NCBI RefSeq assembly: GCF_026991495.1 | Contig: NZ_JALXBJ010000083.1 | Coordinates: forward strand, 1-37,173 | Source of the DNA: Thermococcus sp. | Lineage (GTDB): Archaea > Methanobacteriota_B > Thermococci > Thermococcales > Thermococcaceae | Direction: 5' to 3' | Length of the DNA: 37,173 nt | Translations under genes and position numbers: made by a program | Shown: positions 17,477 through 25,050 of the stretch, piece by piece | Layout of the letters: every line of letters starts with the position of its first letter | Numbering within the stretch: position 1 is the stretch's first letter | Notes under the pieces: model-generated | Told to the model about the DNA's origin: nothing | The model's input: only the letters and a program-made list of their open reading frames with translations | Databases searched by the model: none

Positions 17477-17640
17477 TCAGAGGGTTTTTCTCCTCCTGAG
17501 AAGGAGCGGGGTTGTTGCAAGGCCGATTATTGCCGCTGGCCCGCAGATGCCGCCCTTGCCTTTGGTGGTTGCGGGAGTCTTGCCTGGGGAACTGGTCGTG
17601 GTGCTTCCGGCACTGCTCGTTGTTTTAGCCGTGCTGGAGG
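17477..17640 (-). other. Out-of-frame CGP-CTERM tail of the upstream surface protein gene
   Basis: In the frame shifted by one base from the end of the next gene, the minus strand reads TAKTTSSAGSTTTSSPGK, then GKGGICGPAAIIGLATTPLL followed by LRRRKTL and a TGA at 17477. This is a standard Thermococcales CGP-CTERM sorting tail after a Ser/Thr linker. Adding one base near 17634-17642 restores a continuous reading frame. Confidence 0.8.
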
Positions 17641-19191
17641 AGTCGTTTGGGAAGTTGTAGTGGGAGAACTTAAGGTTGAGGAAACCCCAGTGGCAGAGGA
17701 ATTGGTCGTTGCTGTAGTGGTCTGGATTGGGGTAAGTTCAACGTTCTTTTTGACCTCCTTTCCGGCCTCAATCGTAAGCGTGAAGTTCTCCTCTCTGTAC
17801 CCATTCTTTCTAATGGCGATTTGATGCCGGCCGGTTGAAAGTCTGTGCTTCTCCAGTGGCGTGCTCCCGACCTCTTTCCCATCAATAATGACAGTAGCAC
17901 CGCTCGGGCTGGAGGTAACGGTGAGGTAGCCAAAGGTGGGGGTTAGGGAGAGGTTTAGTGTCTTGCTTTCGATGGGGTTTAACGTTACTGTTGTCGTGTA
18001 ATTCTGATAATCCTGCTTGGTGAGTTTAACCTCGTAAGTTCCGGGAGTGAGGTTTAAGGTGAGTGGTGTTACCCCCTTGTAAGTCCCGTTAATGTAAACG
18101 TTCGCCCCAGAGGGACTTGAATTGATTGTTAGGGTCGCCGGCCCATAATAGGTGTGAACTTTGAGGTTAGCAGTTTGAACGATCCCGTCTGAGTCCTGGA
18201 CTTGGGCATTGGTATCTCCAACGCTTGCGTTGGTATCTTTAACGGTTGGGGAAGGCACGCTTACCTGAGCGTTTGAATCATTGCAGAAGTTACAGCCCGG
18301 CAGGTTCCCATCCGAGGGAAGGCGAAGAACCCAAGCGTCCCAGTAACCAGCACCGAAGCTTTTAGTGTAACCGGCCATGATTACATCGCCGTTAGGAGCG
18401 ATGGTAACCTTGTTAGCCCCATCCTCCTTGCTTCCTCCGTAGGTTCTCTGCCATCTAACGTTCCCGTCAGCGTCGAGTCTCAGAATCCAAGCATCATCAG
18501 AACCAGTGCCGAAACTGTTAGTAACTCCAGCCACAATAATGTCTCCATTGGGAGTAACAACAACCGTGCGAGCCTCATTATCCCTCCTTCCTCCGTAAGT
18601 CCTCTGCCATTTTACATTACCATTCTCATCAAGCCTGAGAACCCAGAAGTCATAACTACCAGTGCCGAAGCTGTTAGTAACCCCGGCCACAATGATGTCT
18701 CCGTTACCTGCTATAGCAACCGCGTTAGCAACATCATCTTTTGTTCCTCCGTAAGTCTTCTGCCACTTAACGTTTCCATTCTCATCAAGCCTGAGAACCC
18801 AAACGTCAGCCGTTCCAGAGCTGAAGCTGTTAGTAACTCCAGCCACGATAATGTCGCCGTTAGGCGCTACCGCAACCGCGAAAGCCATATCATCATCGCT
18901 TCCTCCGTAAGTCTTCTGCCATTTTACATTACCATTAGAGTCGAGCCTGAGGATCCAAAAGTCATAACTACCAGCACCGAAGCTGTTAGTAACCCCCGCC
19001 ACGATAATGTCACCGTTCTCAGCGATAGCAACCGCACGAGCTCCCTCACCATTGCGTCCCCCGTAAGTCTTTGCCCATGGAGTGACTGTTGGATCACTGT
19101 TTGGCGATGCTCCGGAGGTTTTTGAGACCATCACCAAGCTCAATAACAGAAGCAGCACCCAGAACGTTACCATTACCGTTTTGGCTTTCAT
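17527..19191 (-). CDS. Surface protein with propeller-type repeats and PEGA domains, C-terminus frameshifted
   Basis: As read, 554 residues: a signal peptide (MKAKTVMVTFWVLLLLLSLV), five tandem 52-residue repeats (about 39-298) built around WxKTYGG, NGDIIVAGVTNSFG and DxWVLRLDxNGNVK, a short DTNA-type linker, two PEGA domains (about 350-495; SSPSGANVYINGTYKG and SSPSGATVIIDGKEVG) and a Ser/Thr linker. The last 35 residues as read (RLKQRAVPEAPRPVPQ and onward) are low-complexity nonsense, because the expected CGP-CTERM anchor lies in another frame (to 17477). The intact form should be an anchored extracellular protein; PEGA domains are surface-layer associated. GGGGGCTGG precedes the ATG and a TATA box (GCTTATAA) lies at 19237-19245. 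Confidence 0.85.
   Translation of the reverse strand: MKAKTVMVTFWVLLLLLSLVMVSKTSGASPNSDPTVTPWAKTYGGRNGEGARAVAIAENGDIIVAGVTNSFGAGSYDFWILRLDSNGNVKWQKTYGGSDDDMAFAVAVAPNGDIIVAGVTNSFSSGTADVWVLRLDENGNVKWQKTYGGTKDDVANAVAIAGNGDIIVAGVTNSFGTGSYDFWVLRLDENGNVKWQRTYGGRRDNEARTVVVTPNGDIIVAGVTNSFGTGSDDAWILRLDADGNVRWQRTYGGSKEDGANKVTIAPNGDVIMAGYTKSFGAGYWDAWVLRLPSDGNLPGCNFCNDSNAQVSVPSPTVKDTNASVGDTNAQVQDSDGIVQTANLKVHTYYGPATLTINSSPSGANVYINGTYKGVTPLTLNLTPGTYEVKLTKQDYQNYTTTVTLNPIESKTLNLSLTPTFGYLTVTSSPSGATVIIDGKEVGSTPLEKHRLSTGRHQIAIRKNGYREENFTLTIEAGKEVKKNVELTPIQTTTATTNSSATGVSSTLSSPTTTSQTTPPARLKQRAVPEAPRPVPQARLPQPPKARAASAGQRQ
18300..19077 (-). repeat. Five tandem 156-base coding repeats
   Basis: Five consecutive units of 52 codons within the surface protein gene. 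Parts of the units are nearly identical as DNA, for example the segments coding NGDIIVAGVTNSFG and ENGNVKWQ, which points to recent duplication or recombination between units. Confidence 0.8.
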
Positions 19192-19236
19192 TTCCAGCCC
19201 CCTATGTATTTTTCAGGAAGTTGGTGGTATCTTATC

Positions 19237-19245
19237 TTATAAGCT
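19237..19245 (-). promoter_or_regulatory. TATA box of the propeller/PEGA surface protein gene
   Basis: Minus-strand AAGCTTATAA about 48 bases before the ATG at 19191, leaving a leader of about 20 bases with a strong ribosome binding site. Confidence 0.5.
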
Positions 19246-19361
19246 TTATTTTTTGAATACGGACCCTTGGTAACCTTGGAAGGTGATATGCACGTTCAAA
19301 ATCAACACAACCAAACCACACCTGAAACAGGGTTTTTAAACTCCTTTGGTATCCTCCTCAT

Positions 19362-20408
19362 ATGCTCCCCGAGATCCTCCTCTCTCTCATCCTGCTCTGG
19401 GACGGCTACTTCTTCCTCCGCTATCTCTTGAGCCTCAGAAAGGTCTATCGCACGCGGGAGTGGAGGCCGAGGGTCAGCGTTCTTATTCCGGCCTACAACG
19501 AGGAGGAGAACATAGAGGATGCCGTTAAAGCCGCCCTCTCCCAGGACTACCCCGATCTTGAAGTCATAGTAATAGATGATGGGAGCGAGGACGGGACGTA
19601 CGAGAGGGCCTTATCGGTTAGGGACGAAAGACTTAAGGTCATAAAAGCAAAACACGGCGGCAAGGCGAGGGCCCTCAACCTGGGCCTTGAGGCTTCCTCC
19701 GGTGAAATAATTGTGACGACTGACGCCGACGGCTTCCTGGAGAAGGACGCCGTCTCCGAGCTCGTTAAAAGGTTCTACTCCCGGGAGGTAGTGGCAGTTG
19801 GGGGGCAGGTTCGGGTTGCGGGGAGGAGGTTTCTTGAGCTCGCCCAGGACGTTGAGCACTTGAGGATAGCGATGTTCAGGCGGGCCAAGGAGCTTGAAAA
19901 CCTGAGCCTCGCCCCGGGACCGGTTTCCGCCTTCAGGAGGGAGGCCCTTCTCAAGATAGGCGGCTTCGTCGAGGATCCTGTTGAAGACTACGCGACAACC
20001 ATAGCCTTCAAAGGGCTCGGCAGGGTCGTCTACTCACCCTTGGCCAGGGCGTGGGTCAGGATGCCCCTGACGCTCTCATCACTCTGGAGGCAGCGCAAAA
20101 GGTGGTTCCTTGGGGATTTGCCCAAGCTCGGTGGGGGGCCGCTGAAGGACAGGTTCTTCCTTGCCGTGAGTGAGATTATAGCGCTCTCCGATGTCACCTT
20201 CCCCTTAATGGCCATTGCGCTTGAAAGGTGGGGGCTTTTGGCCCTCTTTGTCCTGTTTGAAATGCTGACGATAGCTGTGGCCGTCAGAAACGAAGGGGGT
20301 TTAAAACTGGAGATCCTCCTGTTCCCGGTTCTCCTGTGGTTCTGGGCGGCCTTTTACCTGTGCCTCCACGTTTACGGCTATACAAGGTGGGTCCTCTCGA
20401 AAAGATGA
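19362..20408 (+). CDS. Family 2 glycosyltransferase, membrane-bound
   Basis: The 348-residue protein has an N-terminal membrane helix, a GT-A domain (about 36-250) with VSVLIPAYNEEENI, the donor-binding IDDGSEDGT (D72, D73), the DxD motif TTDADGF (D121, D123), EDPVEDY with the catalytic acidic residue (about 204-209) and QRKRW (244-248), then two or three membrane helices at the C-terminus. This is the layout of processive or N-acylglucosamine-type synthases of family GT2. The sugar and acceptor are unknown. TTTTTAAA (19333-19340) lies about 25 bases before the ATG with no ribosome binding site, as for a leaderless mRNA. Confidence 0.88.
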   Translation: MLPEILLSLILLWDGYFFLRYLLSLRKVYRTREWRPRVSVLIPAYNEEENIEDAVKAALSQDYPDLEVIVIDDGSEDGTYERALSVRDERLKVIKAKHGGKARALNLGLEASSGEIIVTTDADGFLEKDAVSELVKRFYSREVVAVGGQVRVAGRRFLELAQDVEHLRIAMFRRAKELENLSLAPGPVSAFRREALLKIGGFVEDPVEDYATTIAFKGLGRVVYSPLARAWVRMPLTLSSLWRQRKRWFLGDLPKLGGGPLKDRFFLAVSEIIALSDVTFPLMAIALERWGLLALFVLFEMLTIAVAVRNEGGLKLEILLFPVLLWFWAAFYLCLHVYGYTRWVLSKR

Positions 20409-20419
20409 GGAAGCCGGAA

Positions 20420-20923
20420 TCAGAAACGCTCGGCTTCGTTTAAAACCTCGTCTATCGCCTTTTTCAGCTCGTCGTAGGCCTCCTGCAGGGACTCCGGGAT
20501 GACTTTTGTATCCGCCACGACCGGCATGAAGTTCGTGTCCCCGTTCCAGCGCGGGACGATATGGAGGTGGACGTGGTCGTCTATTCCCGCTCCCGCCACT
20601 CTTCCCAAATTAACACCCATGTTGAAGCCGTCTGGGTTCATGACCCTCTTTATCGCCTTTATCATGAGCTGGGAGAGCCTCATTATTTCGAGGAGCTCCT
20701 CATCGGTGAGGTCTTCCCACTTCCCAACGTGCCTGTAGGGGGCTATCATGACGTGGCCCGGGTTGTAGGGGTAGTTGTTCATTATCACGAAGCTGTGCTT
20801 CCCGCGGTGGAGGATTAACCTTTCCCTGTCGCGGTTCTCCTTCGGGAAGTCGCAGAATATGCAGCCGTCGTGCTTCGGTGAGCGTATGTACTCTATTCTC
20901 CACGGTGCCCAAAGGACTTTCAA
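20420..20923 (-). CDS. HIT-family nucleotide hydrolase/phosphorylase
   Basis: The 167-residue protein has CIFCDF near the N-terminus, NNYPYNPGHVMIAPYRH, and the histidine triad DDHVHLHIVPRW (H117, H119, H121). It belongs to the branch of the HIT family that includes Ap4A phosphorylase-like and Fhit-like enzymes acting on nucleotide phosphoester bonds. The start is a TTG at 20923 preceded by GGAGGTGAGAG, the best site in the region. It is divergent from tRNA-Val and convergent with the glycosyltransferase gene, 11 bases apart. Confidence 0.9.
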   Translation of the reverse strand: MKVLWAPWRIEYIRSPKHDGCIFCDFPKENRDRERLILHRGKHSFVIMNNYPYNPGHVMIAPYRHVGKWEDLTDEELLEIMRLSQLMIKAIKRVMNPDGFNMGVNLGRVAGAGIDDHVHLHIVPRWNGDTNFMPVVADTKVIPESLQEAYDELKKAIDEVLNEAERF

Positions 20924-20979
20924 GCTCTCACCTCCCGCCAGGGAATGGAAGGAGGGGTTAAAAAGTTTCCCGGCGAAAG

Positions 20980-20988
20980 ATTTATAAC
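20980..20988 (+). promoter_or_regulatory. TATA box of tRNA-Val
   Basis: ATTTATAAC with the purine-rich CGAAAG upstream, about 30 bases before the first tRNA base. Confidence 0.65.
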
Positions 20989-21014
20989 TCTCCCGAGCCT
21001 CCCCTAAACGGGAC

Positions 21015-21092
21015 GGGCCCGTGGTCTAGACTGGTTATGACGCCGCCCTCACACGGCGGAGGTCCGGGGTTCAAACCCCCGCGGGCCCACCA
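21015..21092 (+). tRNA. tRNA-Val (CAC)
   Basis: Acceptor GGGCCCG (21015-21021) pairs with CGGGCCC (21082-21088), the anticodon stem is CCGCC/GGCGG with the loop CTCACAC giving anticodon CAC, and the T-arm is CGGGG-TTCAAAC-CCCCG. Discriminator A is followed by an encoded CCA (21090-21092). It reads GUG codons. No intron is seen. Confidence 0.96.
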
Positions 21093-21541
21093 TTACAGCC
21101 CTTGCTTCGCAAGCGCTGGCAGAAGAGTAAGTGCTTCTCTTTGAGGCGAACTAATGTGAGTGAGGGTTTCTTCTCTACTGATCTGTTTTGTGAGTGTTTC
21201 CATCTTCAAACGGCGTCCGAGAGACGCCAATAATAAGGTCGAAACTGTTTTAATGTGGTTGTTTGAAGAGTAAACCCCTTTTAAATGTTGTTCTTGATTA
21301 GTGCACGGTTAACCTCTGCCCATTTAATGGGAAGAGCACTGTTCTGGTCAAGCTTTCCCAAAGCTTGTTCGCCTGTGCGACGTTGGAGCTTTGCTCCAAA
21401 GCACGGGAGGGTAGCCCTCGAAGACGACCGAGTGAATGAGGCAATTCCCACTGTTTTGGGGGCTTAGCTTCCATTCTTGCATTATGTAGAACAGAAAAAA
21501 TTGAAGGGGCCCAAAAGAACCAGAGGAGCAAAATAAAAAGC
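21093..21541. other. Non-coding region after tRNA-Val with a cluster of short hairpins
   Basis: No convincing gene; the short open frames have no family resemblance. The stretch is richer in A/T than its surroundings. It holds CTTGC/GCAAG just after the tRNA, GGCGTC/GACGCC (about 21209-21225), and then four perfect hairpins in a row: CAAGCTTT/AAAGCTTG (21349-21367), TCGC/GCGA (21369-21380), TTGGAGC/GCTCCAA (21383-21399) and GAGGG/CCCTC (21407-21419). It could be a repetitive element, a structured RNA or an integration remnant. I found no repeat of the tRNA 3' end. Confidence 0.55.
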
Positions 21542-22741
21542 TCACTCCGCGAGCCTCTTCCTCATGAAATCCTCAAAACGGTCCATGGCCTCCTCCAGAA
21601 CCGGGACCGGCGGCAGGAAGACTATCCTGAAGTGCCAGTCACCGGTTCTACCAAAACCGGAGCCGTGGACGAAGAGTACGTGAGCCTCGTGGAGGACGTC
21701 CATGACAAAGTCGAGGTCGCCCTTCCACTTTGAGCGCTCATCAATGCGCGGGAAGATGTAGAACGCCCCCTGCGGTTTCTGGGTGCTTATACCTGGAATC
21801 TCCGTGAGGCGCCTGTAGATGTAGTCCCTCCTCTCCCTGAGTTTGGCCATGTAATCCCTCAGGTAGTCCATCGGCCCTGTGAGGCCGGCTATGGCCGCGA
21901 ACTGCGCCGGGGTACTCGGGCATATCCTTATCCTCATGAGCTTGTCGATCGCTTCCCTGACTTCGGCAAGCTTGCCCTCCGGGTCAACGTAGTAGAAATA
22001 GCCGAGGCGCCAGCCGGTTGCGAAATAGACCTTCGACAGGCCGTTCATGACTATTACTGGCACGTCCCGGGTGAGGGAACCTGGAGAGACGTGCTTTCCC
22101 TCGTAGGTCATCAGGTCGTAGATCTCGTCGCTTATCACTGGAAGGTCGTACTCGCCGGCGAGGTCGAGGATCCCTTTAACGGTCTTCCTCTCGTAAAGGG
22201 CTCCCGTGGGGTTGTTGGGGTTTATAACGGCGATTGCCTTCGTCCTCTCGTCTATGAACTTTCTCATGTCCTCAACATCGGGCTGCCATCCCCTCTCCTC
22301 GATAGTTGGGTACTCCCTCGGCTCGCCGCCGTAAAACCTCACCAGCCCCGTGTAAGGGGGATAGCTCGGGCCCGGAACGAGTATGTTGTCGCCTGGGTCC
22401 AGCAAACCCCCAAAAAGAAGCTGGAGTGCCTCAGTGACGGCGGCGGTAACTCTGACGTCCTCGGGAGTTATGTCAACGCCGTTCTTCCTTTTCTCACGCC
22501 TCACCACGGCCTCCCTCATCTCGGGGAGACCTTCGCTCGGTCCGTAGTAGTTGTGCCCCTCCCCTATGGCGCGGCAGTAGGCATCCTTCATGTGCTCCGG
22601 CGGCTGGAAGTCGTACTTCCCGGGATCGCCTATGTTGAGCCGGATCACATCAACGCCCTTCCTCTCAAGCTCCCTCGCCGGGAGGACAACGTCCCTTATG
22701 GCGTACTTAACGCCCATGGCCCTCTTCGACGGTTTGATCAA
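21542..22741 (-). CDS. Alanine aminotransferase (Pyrococcus type)
   Basis: A fold-type I PLP aminotransferase that interconverts alanine and 2-oxoglutarate with pyruvate and glutamate, a main route of pyruvate-to-alanine overflow in Thermococcales. The 399-residue protein closely follows the Pyrococcus furiosus AlaAT: YAIRDVVLPARELE, NPNNPTGALY (174-183), SDEIYDL (D205), the Schiff-base lysine K237 in NGLSKVYFATGWRLGY, and a conserved C-terminus. A TTG at 22741 with GGTGAT four bases upstream gives MIKPSKRA, matching the Pyrococcus start; the ATG four codons earlier has no ribosome binding site. TATA-like GGTTTTTTAC lies upstream. Confidence 0.95.
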   Translation of the reverse strand: MIKPSKRAMGVKYAIRDVVLPARELERKGVDVIRLNIGDPGKYDFQPPEHMKDAYCRAIGEGHNYYGPSEGLPEMREAVVRREKRKNGVDITPEDVRVTAAVTEALQLLFGGLLDPGDNILVPGPSYPPYTGLVRFYGGEPREYPTIEERGWQPDVEDMRKFIDERTKAIAVINPNNPTGALYERKTVKGILDLAGEYDLPVISDEIYDLMTYEGKHVSPGSLTRDVPVIVMNGLSKVYFATGWRLGYFYYVDPEGKLAEVREAIDKLMRIRICPSTPAQFAAIAGLTGPMDYLRDYMAKLRERRDYIYRRLTEIPGISTQKPQGAFYIFPRIDERSKWKGDLDFVMDVLHEAHVLFVHGSGFGRTGDWHFRIVFLPPVPVLEEAMDRFEDFMRKRLAE

Positions 22742-22825
22742 CGTTATCACCATGGGGGGCTTTGATACAGCCTGTAAAAAACCTTCCGCCGAAAAAGTTT
22801 TAATTTCACCCCCTCACCACCCTCC

Positions 22826-23074
22826 ATGAACGTCCTCATCCCCCTCCTCGTGGGCCTCACTATTGGAATCCCCCTGAGGGGCAGAGGAGGCAGAAAGGCC
22901 ATCCAGAGGGCAGTGAACGCGGTGGTTCTGGCTCTGATATTTTTCTTGGGCGTCCGCTCTGGAGAGGTCAATATGAACCTTGGATGGGCCACTTGGGTCT
23001 CCTTTGGGATAGCCATCCTGACCTCGGCGGCGAGCCTCGCCGGGGCGCTCGCAGTGTGGAGGTGGGCCCGATGA
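22826..23074 (+). CDS. LysO-type exporter, N-terminal part
   Basis: The 82-residue membrane protein has three helices with conserved glycines (PLLVGLTIGIPLRGR, VVLALIFFLGVRSGE) like the first quarter of the lysine exporter LysO (DUF340). The larger remainder is a separate gene overlapping the stop (ATGA). The two are expected to form one transporter. GTTTTAATTT about 28 bases upstream and no ribosome binding site suggest leaderless transcription. Confidence 0.78.
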   Translation: MNVLIPLLVGLTIGIPLRGRGGRKAIQRAVNAVVLALIFFLGVRSGEVNMNLGWATWVSFGIAILTSAASLAGALAVWRWAR

Positions 23075-23658
23075 GGGGGTATGGCCTCTTTGTGCTTATC
23101 GTTCTAAGCGCTGGATTCATGGTCGGAAGGTCTTTCCATCCGAACTTGGGGGACACCTACGAACTCGTCCTCTATGCCCTCGTGTTCCTGATAGGTTTAG
23201 ACATCGGCATGGAGCCGGTTCTTCCAGGATCGGGAAGGGCCCAGCTCGCGCTGCCAGTCCTTTTGCTCCCCATGAGCACGATGGCGGCCTCAATGGCCGC
23301 AGGGATTCTCTCAGCGATTCTCTTTGGGATGCCCCTGAAATACGCCGCCGCCATTGGGGCGGGTTGCGGCTGGTATTCCTACACTGGCCCTGTCATCGCC
23401 TCGTACTCCGCCCTCTACGGAACGGTGGGCTTCCTCTCCAACCTCTTCAGGGAGCTGCTCACGATAGCGGCGTACCCCGTCCTGAAAAAGTACGTGTCTC
23501 CGGGGCCCCTCGTCTCGATTGGGGGCGCAACTACGATGGACACAACGCTCGGCATAATAAGGGAGGCGGGGGGAAGGGAAGCCGGTATAGTAGCATTCAT
23601 CCACGGCTTCGTCCTTACGATGGCGGTGCCCTTCCTCGTCCCCCTGCTCCTGGGCTGA
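23071..23658 (+). CDS. LysO-type exporter (DUF340), main part
   Basis: LysO in Escherichia coli exports lysine and its toxic analogue. This 195-residue membrane protein has about six helices and the DUF340 landmarks LIGLDIG, the GCGWYSYTGP motif, LYGTVGFLSNLFRE and the GGATTMDTTLG stretch. It starts at the ATGA overlapping the stop of the N-terminal gene; the frame upstream of that ATG is a shadow. Its TGA abuts the stop of pgiA (TGATCA), so the two genes converge with no gap. Lysine as substrate is inferred from the family. Confidence 0.85.
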   Translation: MRGYGLFVLIVLSAGFMVGRSFHPNLGDTYELVLYALVFLIGLDIGMEPVLPGSGRAQLALPVLLLPMSTMAASMAAGILSAILFGMPLKYAAAIGAGCGWYSYTGPVIASYSALYGTVGFLSNLFRELLTIAAYPVLKKYVSPGPLVSIGGATTMDTTLGIIREAGGREAGIVAFIHGFVLTMAVPFLVPLLLG

Positions 23659-24228
23659 TCACTCCTTCCAGCGGGGGTTGTCAACGATTTTAACTTCCCC
23701 TGCCTCCTCGATCACCAGCTTGGAGAAGCCCTTCTCCTTTATGGATCCGTAGTCGTGGCCTGCATCTGCAGGGTAGACCGCGAGGAATATGAAGGGTTCA
23801 TCTCCTGTGTTAACCGTCCTGTGGGCCCAGTATGGCGGGACGTAGACGACGGTTCCCGGGTTCATTGGCACCCATTCGCCCCTTCCCTCGGGAGTCTGGA
23901 GCAGCATTCCCCCCCTGCCCCGGATTGCGTAGTACACCTCCGCTCTGTCCGGCTTTGCGTGGAAGTGGCCCTTCGTGAAGAAGAACTCCTTCCCAACCTT
24001 GCCGGGGTGGAGGACGGTCGTCGCGAAGTTTAGATCGCCCTCTTTTTCATCCTGTTCAACAGCGTAAACCTCGTAGACCACCGGGTTCTTCTTAAGGAGC
24101 TCATTGCAGGCCTCTTCATCGAGGAAGTAGCCCTTAAGATCGCTTAGCCGCCTGATGAGCTTTTTGGCACCGGGAATGACGCCGGTCTCAAGGTCTACAT
24201 TAACTCCAATCGGATCCTTGTAGTCCAT
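23659..24228 (-). CDS. pgiA: Cupin-type glucose-6-phosphate isomerase
   Basis: The archaeal cupin phosphoglucose isomerase interconverts glucose-6-phosphate and fructose-6-phosphate in the modified Embden-Meyerhof pathway. The 189-residue protein has the metal ligands H88, H90, E97 and H136 at the same numbers as the Pyrococcus enzyme (KGHFHAKPDRAEVY; YWAHRTVN). The ATG at 24228 follows GGTGAT; three codons upstream are open. A TATA-like GGTTAAAT lies at 24261-24270. The Thermococcales glycolytic motif TATCAC-N5-GTGATA is not seen here. Confidence 0.96.
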   Translation of the reverse strand: MDYKDPIGVNVDLETGVIPGAKKLIRRLSDLKGYFLDEEACNELLKKNPVVYEVYAVEQDEKEGDLNFATTVLHPGKVGKEFFFTKGHFHAKPDRAEVYYAIRGRGGMLLQTPEGRGEWVPMNPGTVVYVPPYWAHRTVNTGDEPFIFLAVYPADAGHDYGSIKEKGFSKLVIEEAGEVKIVDNPRWKE

Positions 24229-24292
24229 CAGCATCACCGGGAACAGTTCAGGAGGGCCCTATTTAACCTTTCCCTCGTGTGCCTCCGCGGCA

Positions 24293-24853
24293 TTACAATG
24301 CGTTGAGGGCGTAAGTTAGGCCGGTTGAGATAGCCCAGATGCCGGCGTTCCAGCGGAGCACCTTCCAGCCATCGAGGGGTGGTATGGGCCAGAGGTTGAA
24401 GAAGGCTATCCAGAGGTTGACCGAGGTCGTAAGAGCGAGGGCGAGCTTGATGGAGCCGGTAGTCAACGGCATGAGGAGCAGACCGATGATCCCAACGAGC
24501 ACGTTGACCGCCGGGCCGGCGAGGGCTATCCTCCCGAAGGTGGGCCTGTGTGAAGGCATGTAGGGGGCGTATATCTGGACTGCCCCAACAGCCGCAAAGA
24601 CCCAGGTGTTGCCGCTCACGACCCTGCTCCCTATCCCCAAGAGGAGCGCGAGAACTATCCCGGGATCCCAGCGTCGGTAGAAGGCGGTGTAGCCGTAGCG
24701 CTCGGCAACCAGTTTGTGGGCCAGTTCGTGAAATACGAAGGCGGTTAAAACCGCCAGGGAAGCGTAGGGGAGCAGACCAACCCGGAAATCAGAGAACAGG
24801 AGCACCAAAACGATGAAGGAGATGGTGAGGTCCTCCACCTCGCGCCGTTTCAT
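24293..24853 (-). CDS. M50-family site-2-type membrane metalloprotease
   Basis: The 186-residue membrane protein has the zinc motif HELAH (H42, E43, H46) in a membrane helix and the second-site LWPIPPLDG (D161) near the C-terminus, as in short rhomboid-independent S2P-type proteases of family M50. It has five or six helices. Such enzymes cleave membrane-embedded substrates; the substrate here is unknown. It overlaps the KH gene by four bases and ends the rnz-traB-KH operon. Confidence 0.88.
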   Translation of the reverse strand: MKRREVEDLTISFIVLVLLFSDFRVGLLPYASLAVLTAFVFHELAHKLVAERYGYTAFYRRWDPGIVLALLLGIGSRVVSGNTWVFAAVGAVQIYAPYMPSHRPTFGRIALAGPAVNVLVGIIGLLLMPLTTGSIKLALALTTSVNLWIAFFNLWPIPPLDGWKVLRWNAGIWAISTGLTYALNAL

Positions 24854-25050
24854 TTAGATTTCACCTCAATTCTGCGGCCCAGGACGAGCTCGGCTGCCTT
24901 GACGGCCGCCCCGCCCCTGCCAACGGCTATCCTGATCTGATCCTCTGGGACGTAAACGACCAGCCTGTTCCCGTCCTCCTCGATTTTGAGTATCTCAACG
25001 TTGAGCATCCTTCTGAGCTTTTCGGCAACCTCCTCCATGGCACTCCCCAT
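24850..25050 (-). CDS. Small KH-domain (NusA-like) RNA-binding protein
   Basis: The 66-residue protein is a single KH-type domain with VAVGRGG-like core (IRIAVGRGGAAVKAAELVLG, matching the GxxG RNA-binding loop of NusA-type KH domains). Thermococcales have several stand-alone KH proteins of this kind. Function unknown beyond predicted RNA binding. The ATG at 25050 follows GGAGGT and abuts the traB stop; a second ATG four codons later is possible. Confidence 0.82.
   Translation of the reverse strand: MGSAMEEVAEKLRRMLNVEILKIEEDGNRLVVYVPEDQIRIAVGRGGAAVKAAELVLGRRIEVKSK

Noticed and set aside
17406-17660. Plus-strand 84-codon frame over the CGP-CTERM region
   Set aside because: It is the reverse reading of the surface protein's Ser/Thr linker and anchor; hydrophobic appearance comes from the opposite strand.
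21285-21531. Short open frames of 60-77 codons after tRNA-Val
   Set aside because: They run through the hairpins, have no good ribosome binding site and no recognisable domain.
21015-21541. An att duplication of the tRNA-Val 3' end marking an integrated element
   Set aside because: No direct repeat of the tRNA end was found in the window, and no integrase gene is present.
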